A stretch of DNA of 64,000 nucleotides from Planctomycetota bacterium (lineage in GTDB: Bacteria; Planctomycetota; Phycisphaerae; Phycisphaerales; Phycisphaeraceae), in assembly GCA_021413865.1 (NCBI GenBank), contig JAIOPN010000023.1, positions 29,858 to 93,857 on the forward strand, written 5' to 3'. The notes under the pieces are model-generated. The model had not been told where the DNA came from. It saw only the letters and a list, made by a program, of their open reading frames with translations, and searched no databases. A program made the translations under genes and the position numbers. How positions within the stretch are numbered: position 1 is the first letter of the stretch; each line of letters starts with the position of its first letter. Shown in pieces: positions 1 to 8,024 of this stretch.

Positions 1-2
1 CC

Positions 3-209
3 TACCGTGAGCGCGAGATCATCAAGCTCCGCTACGGCATCGGCGACGGCGACACCTACACCCTCGAAGAAGTCGGCCGTATCTTCAAGGTCACCCGCGA
101 GCGCGTCCGACAGGTCGAGGCCAAGGCCATCCGCAAGCTCCAGCACCCGGTGCGCAGCCGCAAGCTCTCGGGCTTCCTCGACGGCACCTTCGAGCGCGAG
201 ATCGACTGA
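3..209 (+). CDS. rpoD: RNA polymerase primary sigma factor, C-terminal end (partial)
   Basis: Only the last 68 codons are in the window; the gene begins to the left. The readable part is sigma-70 region 4.2, the helix-turn-helix that contacts the -35 promoter element. It has the classic sequence [16 protein letters not shown] followed by [21 protein letters not shown] and AIRKL. The final residues after AIRKLQHP are [11 protein letters not shown], as in the end of housekeeping RpoD/SigA proteins rather than ECF factors. A clear hairpin terminator follows 46 bp after the stop. Which sigma paralogue it is cannot be settled from this fragment, because several planctomycetes carry more than one group 1/2 factor. 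Confidence 0.93.
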   Translation, partial: YREREIIKLRYGIGDGDTYTLEEVGRIFKVTRERVRQVEAKAIRKLQHPVRSRKLSGFLDGTFEREID

Positions 210-254
210 TCCCGCCCGCACGCAAATCTCCTCTAGTCCACACCCAACCCCCGT

Positions 255-280
255 CCCCCGTGACGGGGGTTTTTCTTTCC
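255..280 (+). terminator. Rho-independent terminator of the sigma factor gene
   Basis: A 6-bp perfect GC stem (CCCCCG, 255-260, pairing with CGGGGG, 264-269) with a 3-nt loop TGA is followed at once by TTTTTCTTTCC. It lies 46 bp after the sigma factor stop and before the next gene on the same strand. It is the best intrinsic terminator I see in the window. Confidence 0.85.
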
Positions 281-338
281 CCTCCAACTGCTCGCGGCCT
301 CTCCCTCCTCCCTCTCTTCCACAGGGTAAAATCAAACC

Positions 339-1061
339 ATGCCTCTCCACAGGCCCACCGCCTCGCTCCTCCTCATCCTCCTGGCGGCCCTCACCCCCTC
401 AAGCTCCGCCGACGACATCGAGCTCTCCCCGCGCATCGCCAGTGCCAAGGCCAAGTGCGACGCCGCGGTCACGCAGGCGGAGGAAACCCTCAGCCGCGTG
501 AAGCTGACCGCCAAGACCGCGCTGTTCAAGGAACTGGACGCCGCGCTCAAAGACGCCCTGGACGGCCACCACAGCGAAGACGCCAACAAGATCACCGAGG
601 TCCGCGCCCGTATCGCCGGCGAGATTTCCGACCTGACCCCGGACAAGCTCCCGCCCGAGGTCACCGCGGCCCTGCCGGTGAAATGGAACATCCGCGTCAG
701 CTCGAAGGAGGGCTGGCAGGCGGTCGGACGTGTGCGGGTGGACGACAAGATCACGTTTGTCTCCACGGGCGCATGGGCCCTGAGCAACATCGAGCCCAGT
801 ACGCACACCTACGACGCCGACGGTAACCGCACGATGATCAGGGGCGCGTCCATCTACGGCGGTTATGACCCCAAGTTCAAGATGGGGGCGTTGATCGGCC
901 GGATCGTCACCCCGGACGGCGAGGAGCATCGCTTCCTGGCGGGAGCGTCGGGCACGGTGAAGGCCGAGGGGTCTGGCCGGCTGGAACTGCGGGTCAACGA
1001 GGCGGACGCACAGACCTTCAATAACATCGGCGAGATCACGGTGGCCGTGACGCGGCAGTGA
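339..1061 (+). CDS. Exported protein with C-terminal PA-IL/LecA-like beta-sandwich domain, copy 1
   Basis: 240 residues. An N-terminal hydrophobic segment (about residues 8-24, ending SSSADD) looks like a cleavable signal peptide. Residues 27-95 are charged and helical, probably coiled coil, with regularly spaced Lys/Glu/Ala. The C-terminal 125 residues are beta-rich and have the pattern of PA-IL-like lectin domains: a GGYDP segment, GALIGRI, then RLELRVNEADAQTFNNIGEI near the end, resembling the sugar and Ca2+ binding region of that fold (usually LRIND..DNSG). The next gene is a clear paralogue. Function is inferred only from fold similarity; it may bind carbohydrate at the cell surface. No catalytic motif is visible. 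Confidence 0.72.
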   Translation: MPLHRPTASLLLILLAALTPSSSADDIELSPRIASAKAKCDAAVTQAEETLSRVKLTAKTALFKELDAALKDALDGHHSEDANKITEVRARIAGEISDLTPDKLPPEVTAALPVKWNIRVSSKEGWQAVGRVRVDDKITFVSTGAWALSNIEPSTHTYDADGNRTMIRGASIYGGYDPKFKMGALIGRIVTPDGEEHRFLAGASGTVKAEGSGRLELRVNEADAQTFNNIGEITVAVTRQ

Positions 1062-1070
1062 TCGTTTGAA

Positions 1071-1796
1071 ATGGTTATGAACGTGAAGCCGATCCCCATC
1101 CTGATATTCATTCTCGCGGCCGGCGTGTTGCACCCGGCCTGCCGCGCCGCCGAGGAAGGCCTGCCCACGCGCATCGCGAGCGCCGTCACCAAGTGTGACG
1201 CGGTGGTCAAACAGGCGGAGGACGCCTGCCGCCGCGCCAAGCTCTCGGCGAAGAACGCGCTGTTCCGGGAGATCAACTCCGCACGCGCCGAGGCGCTGGC
1301 GGCCAAAAAACTGGATGAAGTCAACCAGATCGACGAGATGAAAAAACAGCTCGCCGCCGAGATCGCGGAACTGACCCAGGGTATTCCCTCGGGCAACGTA
1401 TCCCGGGCCGTGCCGCGCAAGCAGACGCTCAAGATCACCGCCAAGGGTGGCTGGCAGCAGGTGGGCAAGGTCAAGCAGGGGCAGAAGGTTACCATCGCCG
1501 CCGCGGGCACGTGGGTGCTGCGGTCAACCGATCCCAAGGATTCGGAGTACGACGTGGAGGGCCATCGGCCCAACGGCCGCATCGCCATATACGGCGGCTA
1601 CGACGCGGCGTTCTACATCGGCGCGCTGATCGGCCGCGTCACGGGTCAGGACCCCAGCGTCAGGCCGTTCCTGATCGGCAAGTCGTGCGAGATGACGTTC
1701 CCGAACGCGGGGATGCTCGAGATGAGGGTCAACGAGGGGGACCAGCAACTGGTCAACAACATGGGTGAGGTCACGGTGACGATCCAGGAGCATTGA
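1071..1796 (+). CDS. Exported protein with C-terminal PA-IL/LecA-like beta-sandwich domain, copy 2
   Basis: 241 residues, starting 9 bp after the stop of the preceding paralogue, so the pair is almost certainly co-transcribed. The order is the same: signal peptide (about residues 5-26, ending in CRAAEEG), a helical stretch of about 70 residues starting TRIASAVTKCDAVVKQAE, then the lectin-like domain with IYGGYDAAF, GALIGRV, RPFLIGKSCEM and MLEMRVNEGDQQLVNNMGEV. The PFLIG and the LRVNE..NNMG pattern match the PA-IL-like domain better than copy 1 does. The strongest similarity between copies is over the first helix and the last 60 residues. Specific ligand unknown. Confidence 0.72.
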   Translation: MVMNVKPIPILIFILAAGVLHPACRAAEEGLPTRIASAVTKCDAVVKQAEDACRRAKLSAKNALFREINSARAEALAAKKLDEVNQIDEMKKQLAAEIAELTQGIPSGNVSRAVPRKQTLKITAKGGWQQVGKVKQGQKVTIAAAGTWVLRSTDPKDSEYDVEGHRPNGRIAIYGGYDAAFYIGALIGRVTGQDPSVRPFLIGKSCEMTFPNAGMLEMRVNEGDQQLVNNMGEVTVTIQEH

Positions 1797-1890
1797 TCGT
1801 CGGTGGTGGGGCTGGCTGCCCCACCAAACTCAAAAAAGCCGGCTGCGGCTTGCGATGGTCACTTCTACGAACGCCTGTTATCCTCTCCCC

Positions 1891-2709
1891 ATGAACCGAA
1901 TCGAGCGGATTTTCCGCGACCTCAAATCACGCGGCGGCAGGGCGCTCATGCCCTTCATCACCGCGGGCGACCCCGATCTCGACACCACGGCGGCCATGCT
2001 CCCGCGCGTCGAGGAGGCGGGCGCTTCCATCTGCGAACTGGGTATCCCGTTCTCCGATCCGATCGCCGACGGCCCGGTGATCCAGGCGTCGATGGCGTAT
2101 GCGTTGTCCAAACACCTGCGCACGGCGGACATCCTCGCCATGACGCGCCGTCTGCGCCCGCGCCTGAACATGGGCGTGGTGGCGATGGTGAGCTACTCGA
2201 TCGTGCACCGCGCCGGCCCGCGGCGTTTTGTCGCCGACGCCGCTGCGGCCGGGTTCGACGGATTCATCTTCCCCGACCTGCCGCTGGAGGAGTCGGACGC
2301 CATCCTCGGCTCGGTCCGTGATGCCGGCCTGACCTGCACCCTCCTGATCGCCCCGACGACCCCGATCGAACGCGCCGAGAAGATTGCCAGAGCCTCCAGC
2401 GGGTTCGTGTATGTGCTCTCCCGCTCAGGTATCACCGGCGAGCGGGCTTCGCTTCCCGCCGACCTGGCGCAGCGCGTGCAGCGGCTGCGTGGCGTTACCG
2501 ACCTGCCCATCACGGTGGGGTTCGGCGTCTCAACCCCCGATCAGGTGCGGTGCGTCGTGGAGGTGGCGGACGCGGTGATCGTCGGCTCGGCGATCATGCG
2601 CCGCGTCGCCGACGTGCGCGAACAAGGCCGTGAGCGGGTCGTAGATGAGGTATCGCGCTTCGTGTCGGAGCTGGCGGCGGGTCTGCCGGGCAGCGCCGTG
2701 GCGCGCTGA
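1891..2709 (+). CDS. trpA: Tryptophan synthase alpha chain
   Basis: 272 residues, the usual TrpA length. It cleaves indole-3-glycerol phosphate to indole and glyceraldehyde 3-phosphate for the TrpB partner. The start is ATG 1891 (MNRIERIF), which aligns with family starts; an in-frame ATG 36 bp upstream would add an atypical leader. With this start the two catalytic residues fall at the same numbers as in the E. coli enzyme: Glu49 in CELGIPFSDP and Asp60 in IADGPVIQ. The phosphate-binding segment GFGVSTPDQV and the glycine-rich GSAI are also present. No trpB or other trp gene is adjacent in the window, so its operon partner is elsewhere or it is dispersed. Confidence 0.96.
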   Translation: MNRIERIFRDLKSRGGRALMPFITAGDPDLDTTAAMLPRVEEAGASICELGIPFSDPIADGPVIQASMAYALSKHLRTADILAMTRRLRPRLNMGVVAMVSYSIVHRAGPRRFVADAAAAGFDGFIFPDLPLEESDAILGSVRDAGLTCTLLIAPTTPIERAEKIARASSGFVYVLSRSGITGERASLPADLAQRVQRLRGVTDLPITVGFGVSTPDQVRCVVEVADAVIVGSAIMRRVADVREQGRERVVDEVSRFVSELAAGLPGSAVAR

Positions 2710-2744
2710 CGGCTCACGGACGGGCTTCCTACCACGGACCGAAC

Positions 2745-3122
2745 ATGCACGTACGGCCCGCGATAACTGACGGGGTGTCGATCCTGGCACGGATCGCACG
2801 GCTGTCGCTGTGCAGCTTTTGGGCGGGGGCCATGCTGCTGGCCGGGTTGTGGCTCCTCACGCACCGCCGGTACATCGCTGCGGAGATGTTGCGGTGGCTC
2901 GCCGGCGATCCGGTGCATACGGTCCGCATGATCCACTTCACCGGCACAGGCCTCATCGCCGGCGCACAGTATCTTTTCATGTTCCTCGTTGCTGATGACC
3001 TTTGCCCCGATGCGCCGATTGTTCTTACCGGCTTCCTCGAGTTATTCACCGCCGTCCTGGCGTTGGGTTCGCTCGCGGGGGCCGGCTGGCTGGCGTGGGC
3101 TATGATGCCCGGAGCCACCTAA
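2745..3122 (+). CDS. Small integral membrane protein, unknown function
   Basis: 125 residues with about three hydrophobic segments (roughly residues 17-38, 67-84 and 93-117). I do not recognise a family. It starts 35 bp after trpA and ends 11 bp before the start of the next gene, so it probably sits in the same transcript. The sequence between helices 1 and 2 (HRRYIAAEMLRWLAGDPVH) is basic and probably cytoplasmic. The pattern is compatible with a DUF4149-like membrane protein, but the evidence is too weak to assign it. Confidence 0.6.
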   Translation: MHVRPAITDGVSILARIARLSLCSFWAGAMLLAGLWLLTHRRYIAAEMLRWLAGDPVHTVRMIHFTGTGLIAGAQYLFMFLVADDLCPDAPIVLTGFLELFTAVLALGSLAGAGWLAWAMMPGAT

Positions 3123-3133
3123 GGAGCCACTTG

Positions 3134-5683
3134 ATGTCTGGGCAACGCAGGATCGTTATTCGCACCCTCCTGACTCTCACCGTCGTGGCGGCCGCGGCGG
3201 CGTTGTTCCTACCCTTGCGGGCCGCCGGGGCGCCGGCCGGCGCAGACCTGGCGTTTGGCCCGGGCACCACGCCCCCGGCCTTGCTCTCCGACCTGTTTAT
3301 CAGTATCGCGTACCAGTCGATCATGGCCAGGCAGCCGGCGAGCCGTCCTCAGTACGAGACCGCCCGCATCTTGTTCGACGCGGCCCTCTCCCTGGTCCAC
3401 GACGACCCCGAACTCTGGCTGATGCGCCGTGAGCTGGCGACGCGACTGGAAGACCCCGTCACCGCCCACAAGGCGTTGGGGGAATACTGCAAGCTCGTGC
3501 CTGGGGACGACAGCGCCCAATTGACCTTCATCCTCGAATACGTGCAGACGCTCCAGACGATCGATCAGCGCGTGGCCGCGGTTGAACGGCTGCTCGACAG
3601 CCCCAGCGCGGGCAAGCTCAACGCCCCCCTGCGTTCACGGCTCGCCGGATACGTAGCCGGGCAGTTGCGAGAGACCGGCGACGTGAAACGCATGGCGTCG
3701 CGGCTCAAACAGGCGTTGGAGCTTGACGCCGCCAACGCGGATGCCGCCAAGCTCTTCGTGGACTGGCTGGCGTCCCGCAATGCCAGCAGCGTCGAGCGCG
3801 GGGTTGCCATGCTGGCTTATGTCAAGGCATCGCCGGTCGAGTCCAACGCCCGCTGGCTCCTGGGCAATCTTCTGTACAACATCGGCGCGTACGATCTGGC
3901 GGCCGAGCAGTTTATGACCTGCAGCGCATTATCCACGGGGCGTGAGGAGATCCCCGACGCTGTCACGTATTACTTCCCGTGGGCCACATCTCTGCTCGCC
4001 GCTGGCCGCCTGGATGACGCCGCGAAAATGATGGATGAACTTGAGGCCGGCTACGTCAACGCAGCCCAGGCGAAGGCCGCCAAGGAGAAGGAAGCGAAAG
4101 AAAAAGCTGGCGAGAAGAAGCCCGATGATTCTCTCTCCACCGCGCCTGCCCCCAGTGCGGATCAGCCCTCGGAGGTTCCGCCGACCCCCGCCTCTCCGCC
4201 CGCCGTGGCGGCCCAGGCCGAGCCGCAGTTGCCGCTCCAATTGGAATTCATCAACTATCTCATACGCGAGCGGAATAACCAGAAGGACCGCGCCGATGGC
4301 GCTTACAGCCGTGTCCGGGCATTACTCATCGAAGCGGCCAAAGATGGCAAACCCGAGTCCCTTGCGAGTCTGGCGTGGAATTGCGTCTTCAGCGGGCGCG
4401 ACGTGCAACTCGCCGAGGAAATGATCGCGAAGCTCCCCGAGGAAACCGCCGCACGCCTCCACCGCGTGCGCGGTTGGATAGAGTTGCGCAAGGGACGTAT
4501 CACCAAGGCTCGCGAGCTATTCGCGGTGGATCACGAGGAGGACGCCTTTTCGGCCTACGGCATGGCCCTGACACTCCCGGCTCAATCACAGCGCGACGAT
4601 CGCGCTCAGGCGCTGCAGGACGTAATCGATCGCTTCCCGGCCAGTCTCCCCGGTGCGCTGGCGGCCCGTGATCTGGTCGCCCTGAGCGTCAAGCCTAAGC
4701 CCAATGAGTCGGCCGCACCGCTTATTCGCCTCATCAACTCATGGCCCGCCTCACTCCGGTCGCCCAACCTTGCCCAATATCCGTGGATTCTGATGACCGT
4801 CAAGGTGGACCCGGACCATTACGGATATGCCGAGCCTATCTGGGCCACCGTCACGGTCCGTAACATGACAGATATGCCGCTGGCCCTAGGGCACGGCGAG
4901 CCAATCGCCTCCCAGGTTCTGATCGCGGTTGCCCCCCGTCGCGCCGGAGAGGTGCTCCCCGAGCCCCCGCCGATGATCGTGGACGTCAACCGCCATCTCC
5001 GCATCGAACCGCGCCAGTCGGTCGAGGTCAAGACCCGGATCGACCGGCAGGGGCTGGGGATGCAGATGATGACCTCTCCCACCGAGACGATGAACTTCAG
5101 CCTCACCGCCGTGCTCGACCCCACGCCTTCCCCCAAGGGTGGCGCCGTCATCCCCGGGCCGCTTGGGGCGATCACCACGACGAACATCATCCTCCGCGAG
5201 GGCATGCCGCTGACGCAGCCGAACCTTGATCAATGGGTCCGATGGCTGGGTCCTAACAGCGACCCCGTTGACCGCATGCGGGCCCTCGCGATCCTGTCGA
5301 TGCTTTCGACCCGGCTGGGCGACACCCCGGACGCAAAAGAGACGGCCGAGAAAATGGTTGGCGCCGTCAACGGGGCATTCGACAAACTCAGCGAGATCGA
5401 GCAGGCGTGGACGGTGGCGTTTCTTCCGCCCACCGGGGACGGGTTGACGCTCTTCAAGCCCGTCCACGACGCGGCGCTGCGGAGCAAATCTCGTCTCGTG
5501 CAGTTGATCTACATGAGCCACCACGTCCGCGACGCCGAGTCCCCCGCCCTCACCGCTGCGATGCGGTCGGAGGACAAGGACGTGTCAGATTACGCACACA
5601 TCGTCGCCGACGTGATCAAGGCCGGACCGCAACCGAGCGTGAACCCCCCCGATGCATCGGCGCCCGCGCCCCCGGCCCCCTGA
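3134..5683 (+). CDS. Large exported TPR-like repeat protein
   Basis: 849 residues. I chose ATG 3134 because it is preceded by AAGGAG at 3121-3126 and opens directly into a signal-peptide or anchor segment (TLLTLTVVAAAAALFLPL); the longer open frame from 3002 lies inside the previous gene. Residues about 55-300 form repeated helix pairs typical of tetratricopeptide repeats (for example NARWLLGNLLYNIGAYDLAAEQF). A Lys/Glu-rich then Pro/Ala-rich linker follows at about residues 310-365, then a second helical repeat block. Near residue 555 comes a beta-rich segment (VDPDHYGYAEPIWATVTVRN) resembling an immunoglobulin-like domain. It ends in a Pro-rich tail. Probably a periplasmic scaffold; no enzyme motif seen. 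Confidence 0.75.
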   Translation: MSGQRRIVIRTLLTLTVVAAAAALFLPLRAAGAPAGADLAFGPGTTPPALLSDLFISIAYQSIMARQPASRPQYETARILFDAALSLVHDDPELWLMRRELATRLEDPVTAHKALGEYCKLVPGDDSAQLTFILEYVQTLQTIDQRVAAVERLLDSPSAGKLNAPLRSRLAGYVAGQLRETGDVKRMASRLKQALELDAANADAAKLFVDWLASRNASSVERGVAMLAYVKASPVESNARWLLGNLLYNIGAYDLAAEQFMTCSALSTGREEIPDAVTYYFPWATSLLAAGRLDDAAKMMDELEAGYVNAAQAKAAKEKEAKEKAGEKKPDDSLSTAPAPSADQPSEVPPTPASPPAVAAQAEPQLPLQLEFINYLIRERNNQKDRADGAYSRVRALLIEAAKDGKPESLASLAWNCVFSGRDVQLAEEMIAKLPEETAARLHRVRGWIELRKGRITKARELFAVDHEEDAFSAYGMALTLPAQSQRDDRAQALQDVIDRFPASLPGALAARDLVALSVKPKPNESAAPLIRLINSWPASLRSPNLAQYPWILMTVKVDPDHYGYAEPIWATVTVRNMTDMPLALGHGEPIASQVLIAVAPRRAGEVLPEPPPMIVDVNRHLRIEPRQSVEVKTRIDRQGLGMQMMTSPTETMNFSLTAVLDPTPSPKGGAVIPGPLGAITTTNIILREGMPLTQPNLDQWVRWLGPNSDPVDRMRALAILSMLSTRLGDTPDAKETAEKMVGAVNGAFDKLSEIEQAWTVAFLPPTGDGLTLFKPVHDAALRSKSRLVQLIYMSHHVRDAESPALTAAMRSEDKDVSDYAHIVADVIKAGPQPSVNPPDASAPAPPAP

Positions 5684-5701
5684 ACGACGAAAGCCACGGC
5701 C

Positions 5702-6448
5702 ATGGCCGCTCCACACGCGTCCGACCACTCCGCCCGCGCTGCACCGCCGACGCTCCTCCTTTTCGACATCGACGGCACCATCCTCAAGTCCGGTGGGGCG
5801 GGGATGCGGGCGATGTACCGCGTCGCCGAACGCATGTTCGGCGAGGACCACAAGTGGGACGGCATCAACCCCGCGGGCAATCTCGATCCGCAGATCTTCG
5901 CCGAGTTCGTCGCGCTCAACCGCATCGAGCGGGGCCACGACCACCACCAGCGGTTCCACGACCACTATGTCGATGAATTGCGGCGGGAGTTCGAGGCGTC
6001 GCACCACCTTGTCCGGGTGATGCCTGGCATCCACGAGGTTTTCACATTGTTGCACCACCGGGCCAGGCACCGCGGCGATGTCGTCCTGGGCCTGCTCACC
6101 GGCAACTACACCCGGGCGGTGCCAATCAAACTCGGGGCGGTTGGCGTGGACGTGTCGTGGTTCACGGTGACGGCCTACGGCGACGAAGGCCGCACACGCC
6201 CGGACCTCATGCCCGTCGCCCTCCACAAGTTCCACCGCCTCACCGGACTGCCCGCGGACAGACGCCGCGTCATCGTCATCGGCGACACCCCGCGCGACGT
6301 CGAGTGCGCCCACGCCCACGGCTGCGTTGCGCTCGCCGTGGCGACCGGCGGCCACGGCGTCGAAGAACTCACCGCCGCCGGCGCCGACGTGGTGGTGCGC
6401 GACCTGGCCGATCCATCGCCGCTGCTGGCGCTGATCGATCGGGCGTAA
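5702..6448 (+). CDS. HAD-superfamily hydrolase, phosphoglycolate phosphatase-like
   Basis: 248 residues. The HAD catalytic motif I is LLFDIDGTIL with nucleophile Asp22 and acid/base Asp24. Motif II is the Thr in LGLLTGNY, and motif IV is VIVIGDTPRDVECA with the acidic pair that binds Mg2+. The C-terminal HGVEELTAAGADVVVRDLAD matches the phosphoglycolate phosphatase/beta-phosphoglucomutase branch, which has a helical cap inserted after motif I. Substrate specificity cannot be read from sequence. It begins 18 bp after the TPR gene and ends 16 bp from the convergent nuoN. Confidence 0.88.
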   Translation: MAAPHASDHSARAAPPTLLLFDIDGTILKSGGAGMRAMYRVAERMFGEDHKWDGINPAGNLDPQIFAEFVALNRIERGHDHHQRFHDHYVDELRREFEASHHLVRVMPGIHEVFTLLHHRARHRGDVVLGLLTGNYTRAVPIKLGAVGVDVSWFTVTAYGDEGRTRPDLMPVALHKFHRLTGLPADRRRVIVIGDTPRDVECAHAHGCVALAVATGGHGVEELTAAGADVVVRDLADPSPLLALIDRA

Positions 6449-6464
6449 CCTTGTTGGATGGGAT

Positions 6465-8024
6465 TTAGCGCGAAGCGGTCGTGGCCGCCGGCGGTTGGGA
6501 GGGCGTTGTCACCACGTCGTTCCGGCCGGTGGGGAAGCCCCCCGCGTCACGGGCGGTGCTGACCAGACGGCCGCCGGCGAAGCCCAGGATCAACGCGGCG
6601 ACCGCGGCGATGCCCGCGGCCAGCGGGCGGGAGATGCCCGGCGTCGAGACGGTGTGGCCCTCGGAATCACCGAAGAAGCAGGCGGAAGCGATGCGGAGGT
6701 AATACACCGCCGAGACCGCGCTGTTGAGCACGGCGATGACTACCAGGCCGACGAACCCGTGCTGGATCGCCGAGCCAAAGAGGTAGATTTTGCCCAGGAA
6801 GCCGATCATCGGCGGCAGCCCCAGGAGCGAGAGCACGGAGAGGAGCATGACCCCCGCGAGGACGGGGTGCGTACGGACGAGACCGGAGATGTCGTCGAAG
6901 GTCTCGGCCTCCTCGCCGCGTGCCTGGAGCGAACCAAGGACGGCGAACGCGCCGATCGTCGCCAGGCCGTAGGCGACGAGGTAGAAGAGGATGGCCGCGG
7001 TGCCGTTGCCCAGCGCGTCGCCCGAGCCGTGCAGCGCCAGGAGGCCGACGAGCATGTACCCGCTGTGCGCGATGGAACTGTACGCCAGGACGCGTTTGAC
7101 GTTGGATTGCATGAGGCCAAGGACGTTCCCGACCGTCATTGTGAGCGCGGCCATGATCCAGAGGAGCCAGGTGATGGCGGGCGGTACATAGCCGTCGGGC
7201 AGCAGCCCCAGCAGGGCGATCAGTGCGACGAACCCGGCGGTCTTGGGGACGAAGGCAAGGAAGGCGGTGACGGCCGTGGTGGCTCCCTGATAAACGTCGG
7301 CGGCGTAGAAGTGCATGGGCACGGCCGCGATCTTGAAGGCAACGCCCAGCAGCGAGAGCACGATGCCGGTGGTCAGCAGCGGGGATATCCTGCCCTGGGC
7401 TGCGATCTGCTGGTTGGCGGCATCGACGATAAGGCTGAAGCTGGTCTGCCCGGTGGCGCCGTAGATGAGGGCGAAGCCGTAGAGGAAGACGGCCGCCGCC
7501 ATCGCGCCCAAGAAGAAGTATTTGACGCCGGACTCCTGCGCCTCGACCCGGTCGCGCGAGGTGGCGACCATGACGTAGGTGGGCAGGCTGGTGAGTTCGA
7601 GGGCGAGGAAGAGCCAGACGAGGTCGGAAGCGTCGGCGGTGAGCATGACGCCGGTGAGGCTGAAGAGGAAGAAGGCGAAGAACTCGCCGCGGATGACCAG
7701 GCCCGGCTCGAAGGGCTCGCGGCCGGCCTCGATGTCCCGCGTCATCTTCAACTGCACGGGCACCGCGGCGGCGACCATGAGCAGGATCAGGCCCACGGCG
7801 ACGACGGCGAGCTTGATATAGGGCGTCAGGCCGATGACGCCACCGGCGTTGCAGACCTGCGCCGCGACGATCCAGCCGGCGACGAGCAGCGACGCGGCCG
7901 CGATCCAGCCGGTGAACCGGCGGATGGCCACGCTCCGGGCCAGGCCCACGAGCAGGCACAACGCCGCGCCAAGCAGCAGCGCGATCTCGGGCCACACCCC
8001 GGCGATTTTCTCCGCCATGTTCAT
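6465..8024 (-). CDS. nuoN: NADH-quinone oxidoreductase subunit N
   Basis: 519 residues, with about 14 membrane helices. It is one of the three antiporter-like proton-pumping subunits in the membrane arm of complex I. Diagnostic stretches are VWLFLALELTSLPTYVMVA (with the conserved helix-5 Glu), AVTAFLAFVPKTAGF and VLAYSSIAHSGYMLVG (helix 8 Lys/His region). Its start overlaps the nuoM stop by 4 bp (ATGA), so the two are translationally coupled. It is the last gene of the nuoJKLMN cluster and converges on the HAD gene. The cytoplasmic end is a Thr/Pro-rich tail. Confidence 0.96.
   Translation of the reverse strand: MNMAEKIAGVWPEIALLLGAALCLLVGLARSVAIRRFTGWIAAASLLVAGWIVAAQVCNAGGVIGLTPYIKLAVVAVGLILLMVAAAVPVQLKMTRDIEAGREPFEPGLVIRGEFFAFFLFSLTGVMLTADASDLVWLFLALELTSLPTYVMVATSRDRVEAQESGVKYFFLGAMAAAVFLYGFALIYGATGQTSFSLIVDAANQQIAAQGRISPLLTTGIVLSLLGVAFKIAAVPMHFYAADVYQGATTAVTAFLAFVPKTAGFVALIALLGLLPDGYVPPAITWLLWIMAALTMTVGNVLGLMQSNVKRVLAYSSIAHSGYMLVGLLALHGSGDALGNGTAAILFYLVAYGLATIGAFAVLGSLQARGEEAETFDDISGLVRTHPVLAGVMLLSVLSLLGLPPMIGFLGKIYLFGSAIQHGFVGLVVIAVLNSAVSAVYYLRIASACFFGDSEGHTVSTPGISRPLAAGIAAVAALILGFAGGRLVSTARDAGGFPTGRNDVVTTPSQPPAATTASR

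Noticed and set aside
7..501. 164-codon Ser/Pro-rich frame over the sigma factor end
   Set aside because: It is out of frame with the conserved sigma region 4 sequence and crosses the terminator.
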